Shown: piece after piece, positions 22,655 to 24,112 of the stretch
Numbering within the stretch: the first letter of the stretch is position 1
Layout of the letters: each line of letters opens with the position of its first letter
From: a virus
Direction: 5' to 3' (one strand)
IMG/VR virus record: IMGVR_UViG_3300035034_002275
Span: 1-24,112 of that record
DNA: 24,112 bases
Translations under genes and position numbers: made by a program
The notes under the pieces: generated by a model
Database searches by the model: none
Seen by the model: only the letters and a program-made list of their open reading frames with translations
Told to the model about the DNA's origin: nothing

Positions 22655-23571
22655 TACTCATACCTCCGGCCAACATCACCGAACCTGTATCGCGAGAGCG
22701 CCGGGGGGCGAGGGGCCATCGGGCCCATAGACGGGCCGGCGGACGGCGCCATCGCGCCCATAGACGGGCCGGCGTACGGCGCGGAAGTATTGTAGATCGC
22801 CTCGTCGAACGACCCTATTCCGGCCTCGTAACCGGAGGGCCCGGCGGCGGAAGGGCCTTGGAGCCCCGCGCCGAACGTAGCGCCACTGGCGCCGCCCGCG
22901 AGCATGCGCTCCATCCATCCGGCACCGTTGCCCTCGATGGTCTTGGACATGCCGTACGGCCCGGTGCTGTTAGCGAGCATCTCCTGCGAAGCGCCCAAGC
23001 GGCTGAGGTTGTGCTGCCCCGAACTGAGGGCGAGACCGTGCGCCCCGGTAACCCCCTCCGAGAGCATGCCACCCCGCAGTAGCGCGCGGTGCAGTTCCTC
23101 GTTCGACGCGAACGCACCCTGCGCCGCGCCGTACTGGCCGCCGCGGCCGGAGCCGGAGAGTGTGGCCTGTTTGCGGAACTCGTTCATACGCGCGGCCGAG
23201 TCTCGGTCGAACGCCGCGAGCGTCGGGTCCATCACGTCCTGCAGGTACGGATTCATCCACGCCCGATAGCTCTCGGGCCCGAAGCCCGGGTCGACGCCGG
23301 GGATGCCCGCGCCGATGCCGGCCGCGGCGTTCGAGAGCCTCAGCCCGCCGGGGCGGAGATACTGTTCGATCCACCGCTGCGTCGCCGGGTCGAGGCGCTG
23401 CGTGGCCGTCTGGTCCCCGCCCCCGCCCAACAGGCCGCCGAGCGCGCCTAGGCCGGCGGCGATCGCGATCGGGCCGATGGCGAGGGTCTGCCCCGCCACC
23501 TCGGGCATGAGGTGTCCAGCGAGAATCGTCAGTGCCGCCGCAGCGACGAACCTAAGAAACGTCGTCATCAT
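22654..23571 (-). CDS. Virion protein with hydrophobic N-terminus and tandem C-terminal repeats
   Basis: A 305-residue protein. Residues 4-50 are hydrophobic and Gly-rich (FLRFVAAAALTILAGHL, IAIAAGLGALGGLLGGGG), which would allow membrane insertion. A conserved-looking module follows: WMNPYLQDVMDPTLAAFDRD, MNEFRKQATLSGSGRGGQYG and AFASNEELHRALLRGGML. I associate this pattern with podovirus internal or DNA-transfer proteins encoded near ejection genes. The C-terminus has two copies of an 11-residue Pro/Met-rich repeat (AGPSMGxMAP). The MM start overlaps the preceding gene by 20 bases; either ATG could be used. Confidence 0.65.
   Translation of the reverse strand: MMTTFLRFVAAAALTILAGHLMPEVAGQTLAIGPIAIAAGLGALGGLLGGGGDQTATQRLDPATQRWIEQYLRPGGLRLSNAAAGIGAGIPGVDPGFGPESYRAWMNPYLQDVMDPTLAAFDRDSAARMNEFRKQATLSGSGRGGQYGAAQGAFASNEELHRALLRGGMLSEGVTGAHGLALSSGQHNLSRLGASQEMLANSTGPYGMSKTIEGNGAGWMERMLAGGASGATFGAGLQGPSAAGPSGYEAGIGSFDEAIYNTSAPYAGPSMGAMAPSAGPSMGPMAPRPPALSRYRFGDVGRRYE
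22715..22780 (-). repeat. Two tandem 33-base coding repeats
   Basis: Units 22715-22747 and 22748-22780 differ at only two bases and encode the paired AGPSMG-x-MAP segments near the C-terminus of the 305-residue virion protein. Length is a multiple of three, so copy changes would keep the frame. Confidence 0.8.
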
Positions 23572-23740
23572 CCTGCTCCACTTCTTCGGGGGTGACTTCG
23601 GGGGTGACTTCGGGGGCTTGCCCGGCCGCCACGATCGCCGTCAGTTCGTTGACGTGCGCCGCGAGCAGTTTCGTCTGTGCCTGCGACTGCTGGTAGCGCG
23701 CGATGGCGGCCTGTACGATTTCCTGCTGTGCGTCAGTCAT
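23552..23740 (-). CDS. Small virion-operon protein with acidic PEVT-repeat tail
   Basis: A 62-residue protein (start MTDAQQEIVQAAIARYQQSQ). ATG 23740 has GGAG (23750-23747 on the minus strand) six bases upstream. A longer frame to 23809 exists but lacks such a site. The first 45 residues are helical and Gln-rich and could form a coiled coil. The tail PEVTPEVTPEEVEQDDDD is acidic and encoded by a 12-base tandem repeat at 23584-23607. Function unknown. It overlaps the next gene by 20 bases. Confidence 0.65.
   Translation of the reverse strand: MTDAQQEIVQAAIARYQQSQAQTKLLAAHVNELTAIVAAGQAPEVTPEVTPEEVEQDDDDVS
23584..23607 (-). repeat. 12-base tandem repeat encoding PEVT
   Basis: CTTCGGGGGTGA (plus-strand reading) is present twice in a row, followed by a partial third copy. 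On the minus strand it encodes the repeated PEVT of the small acidic-tailed protein. Confidence 0.8.
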
Positions 23741-23798
23741 GGCTATCTCCTTAGTCGGTCCTGCTCGATCCGCGATACCCCGTGCGGCATCAAGGTCG

Positions 23799-23909
23799 CT
23801 ACGGAACACGGGGGCTAATCCTGCCGGCCAACGAGCGGGCCATCTCCGCGCCCGCCTCTGCGATCTCCTTCATATCTTTCTCTCCACATCCGTTACAAGG
23901 TTTACCCAT
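23799..23909 (-). CDS. 36-residue protein with CxxC
   Basis: A short frame, MGKPCNGCGEKDMKEIAEAG then AEMARSLAGRISPRVP. The CNGCGEK knuckle followed by an amphipathic helix looks like a real peptide; two cysteines could bind metal if the protein dimerises. The ATG lies inside the last codons of the 55-residue repeat protein (eight-base overlap), so it is probably translated by coupling. A GGA at 23921-23919 on the minus strand is only a weak binding site. The 58 bases between this gene and the next hold only that gene's ribosome-binding site. Confidence 0.5.
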   Translation of the reverse strand: MGKPCNGCGEKDMKEIAEAGAEMARSLAGRISPRVP

Positions 23910-24069
23910 TGGAGGGATCCTTTGTAAAGAACTGCCGCCAACTAGACCCGTCGTACACCCACCCCTCCACAATCTCCCTCCATGCGGAGCCATCGTACAC
24001 ATAGGGCCTCTGTACCCCCCGCCACGCGGAGCCATCATACACGTTCCATGTCTCTACTGTAAGTGCCAT
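23902..24069 (-). CDS. 55-residue VYDGS-W repeat protein
   Basis: This minus-strand frame starts at ATG 24069 after a perfect AAGGAGG (24081-24075 on the minus strand). It encodes MALTVETWN, then three repeats VYDGSAWRGVQRPY, VYDGSAWREIVEGW and VYDGSSWRQFF, and ends FTKDPSNG. Such aromatic VYDGS-W-R repeats occur in small phage structural or decoration proteins and form short beta-hairpins. The codon use is more AT-rich than elsewhere. Its first place in the visible late operon suggests an abundant virion component, but the function is not known. Confidence 0.75.
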   Translation of the reverse strand: MALTVETWNVYDGSAWRGVQRPYVYDGSAWREIVEGWVYDGSSWRQFFTKDPSNG

Positions 24070-24078
24070 GATGCCTCC

Positions 24079-24112
24079 TTAGTAGATGAGGTGTAGGGCG
24101 CCCTTGTTAGGC
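24079..24112 (-). CDS. C-terminal end of an upstream virion gene (partial)
   Basis: Reading the minus strand in from the right edge gives PNKGALHLIY followed by TAA at 24081-24079. The stop lies within the ribosome-binding site of the 55-residue protein, the same tight spacing as other gene pairs here. Only ten residues are visible, so this is a plausible end of a gene, not a proven one. Confidence 0.35.
   Translation of the reverse strand, partial: PNKGALHLIY

Noticed and set aside
22715-22780. CRISPR-like array
   Set aside because: Two 33-base tandem copies without spacers, in frame within a coding sequence.

Overview
The window looks like part of the genome of a tailed double-stranded DNA bacteriophage of a GC-rich bacterium. 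The evidence is tightly packed, mostly overlapping genes, a compact phage replication set, a muramidase-type lysin, and a convergent block of virion genes that includes a P22 gp10-like neck protein and long Ala/Gly-rich ejection-type proteins. These fit a short-tailed (podovirus-like) phage. Terminase, portal and major capsid genes are not here and would be expected beyond the right edge. The host cannot be named from the sequence.

Plus strand, 1-13757: early and replication genes. Small unknown proteins come first (1-2292), the last with a possible sigma-region-4-like helix-turn-helix. A DNA-binding metallophosphoesterase, an XRE repressor-like protein, a PD-(D/E)XK-like nuclease and an SNF2 helicase follow; the helicase reading frame is broken just before its Walker A motif. 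After small genes and a DUF4406 protein come a RecB/Cas4-like DUF2800 nuclease, a DUF2815 single-strand binding protein, a family A DNA polymerase and a primase-helicase. The block ends with a DUF5664-type nucleotide pyrophosphohydrolase and a GH108 lysin. Together these supply priming, unwinding, synthesis, strand protection, recombination, nucleotide-pool control and lysis.

The most unusual element is at 8555-8636, between the single-strand binding protein and polymerase genes. It looks like the complete tRNA-like domain of tmRNA (SsrA): a 7-bp acceptor stem with the alanine-specifying G3-U70 pair, the TTCGACG D-loop motif at the same spacing as in E. coli tmRNA, the CGGAC linker and a canonical T arm. 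The tag-encoding part and the pseudoknots are absent, and a short capped helix takes their place. The polymerase start codon follows directly and has no Shine-Dalgarno sequence.

A strong bidirectional terminator at 13794-13829 separates the two convergent blocks. Minus strand, 24112 down to 13839: virion genes in the order of transcription. They are the end of an unseen gene, a 55-residue protein of three VYDGS-W repeats, two small proteins, an N-terminally hydrophobic protein with internal repeats, a 413-residue protein, a 551-residue ejection-type protein, the gp10-like neck protein and a 1472-residue giant protein. Most neighbours overlap by 1-20 bases at stop/start junctions, which suggests one translationally coupled late operon.
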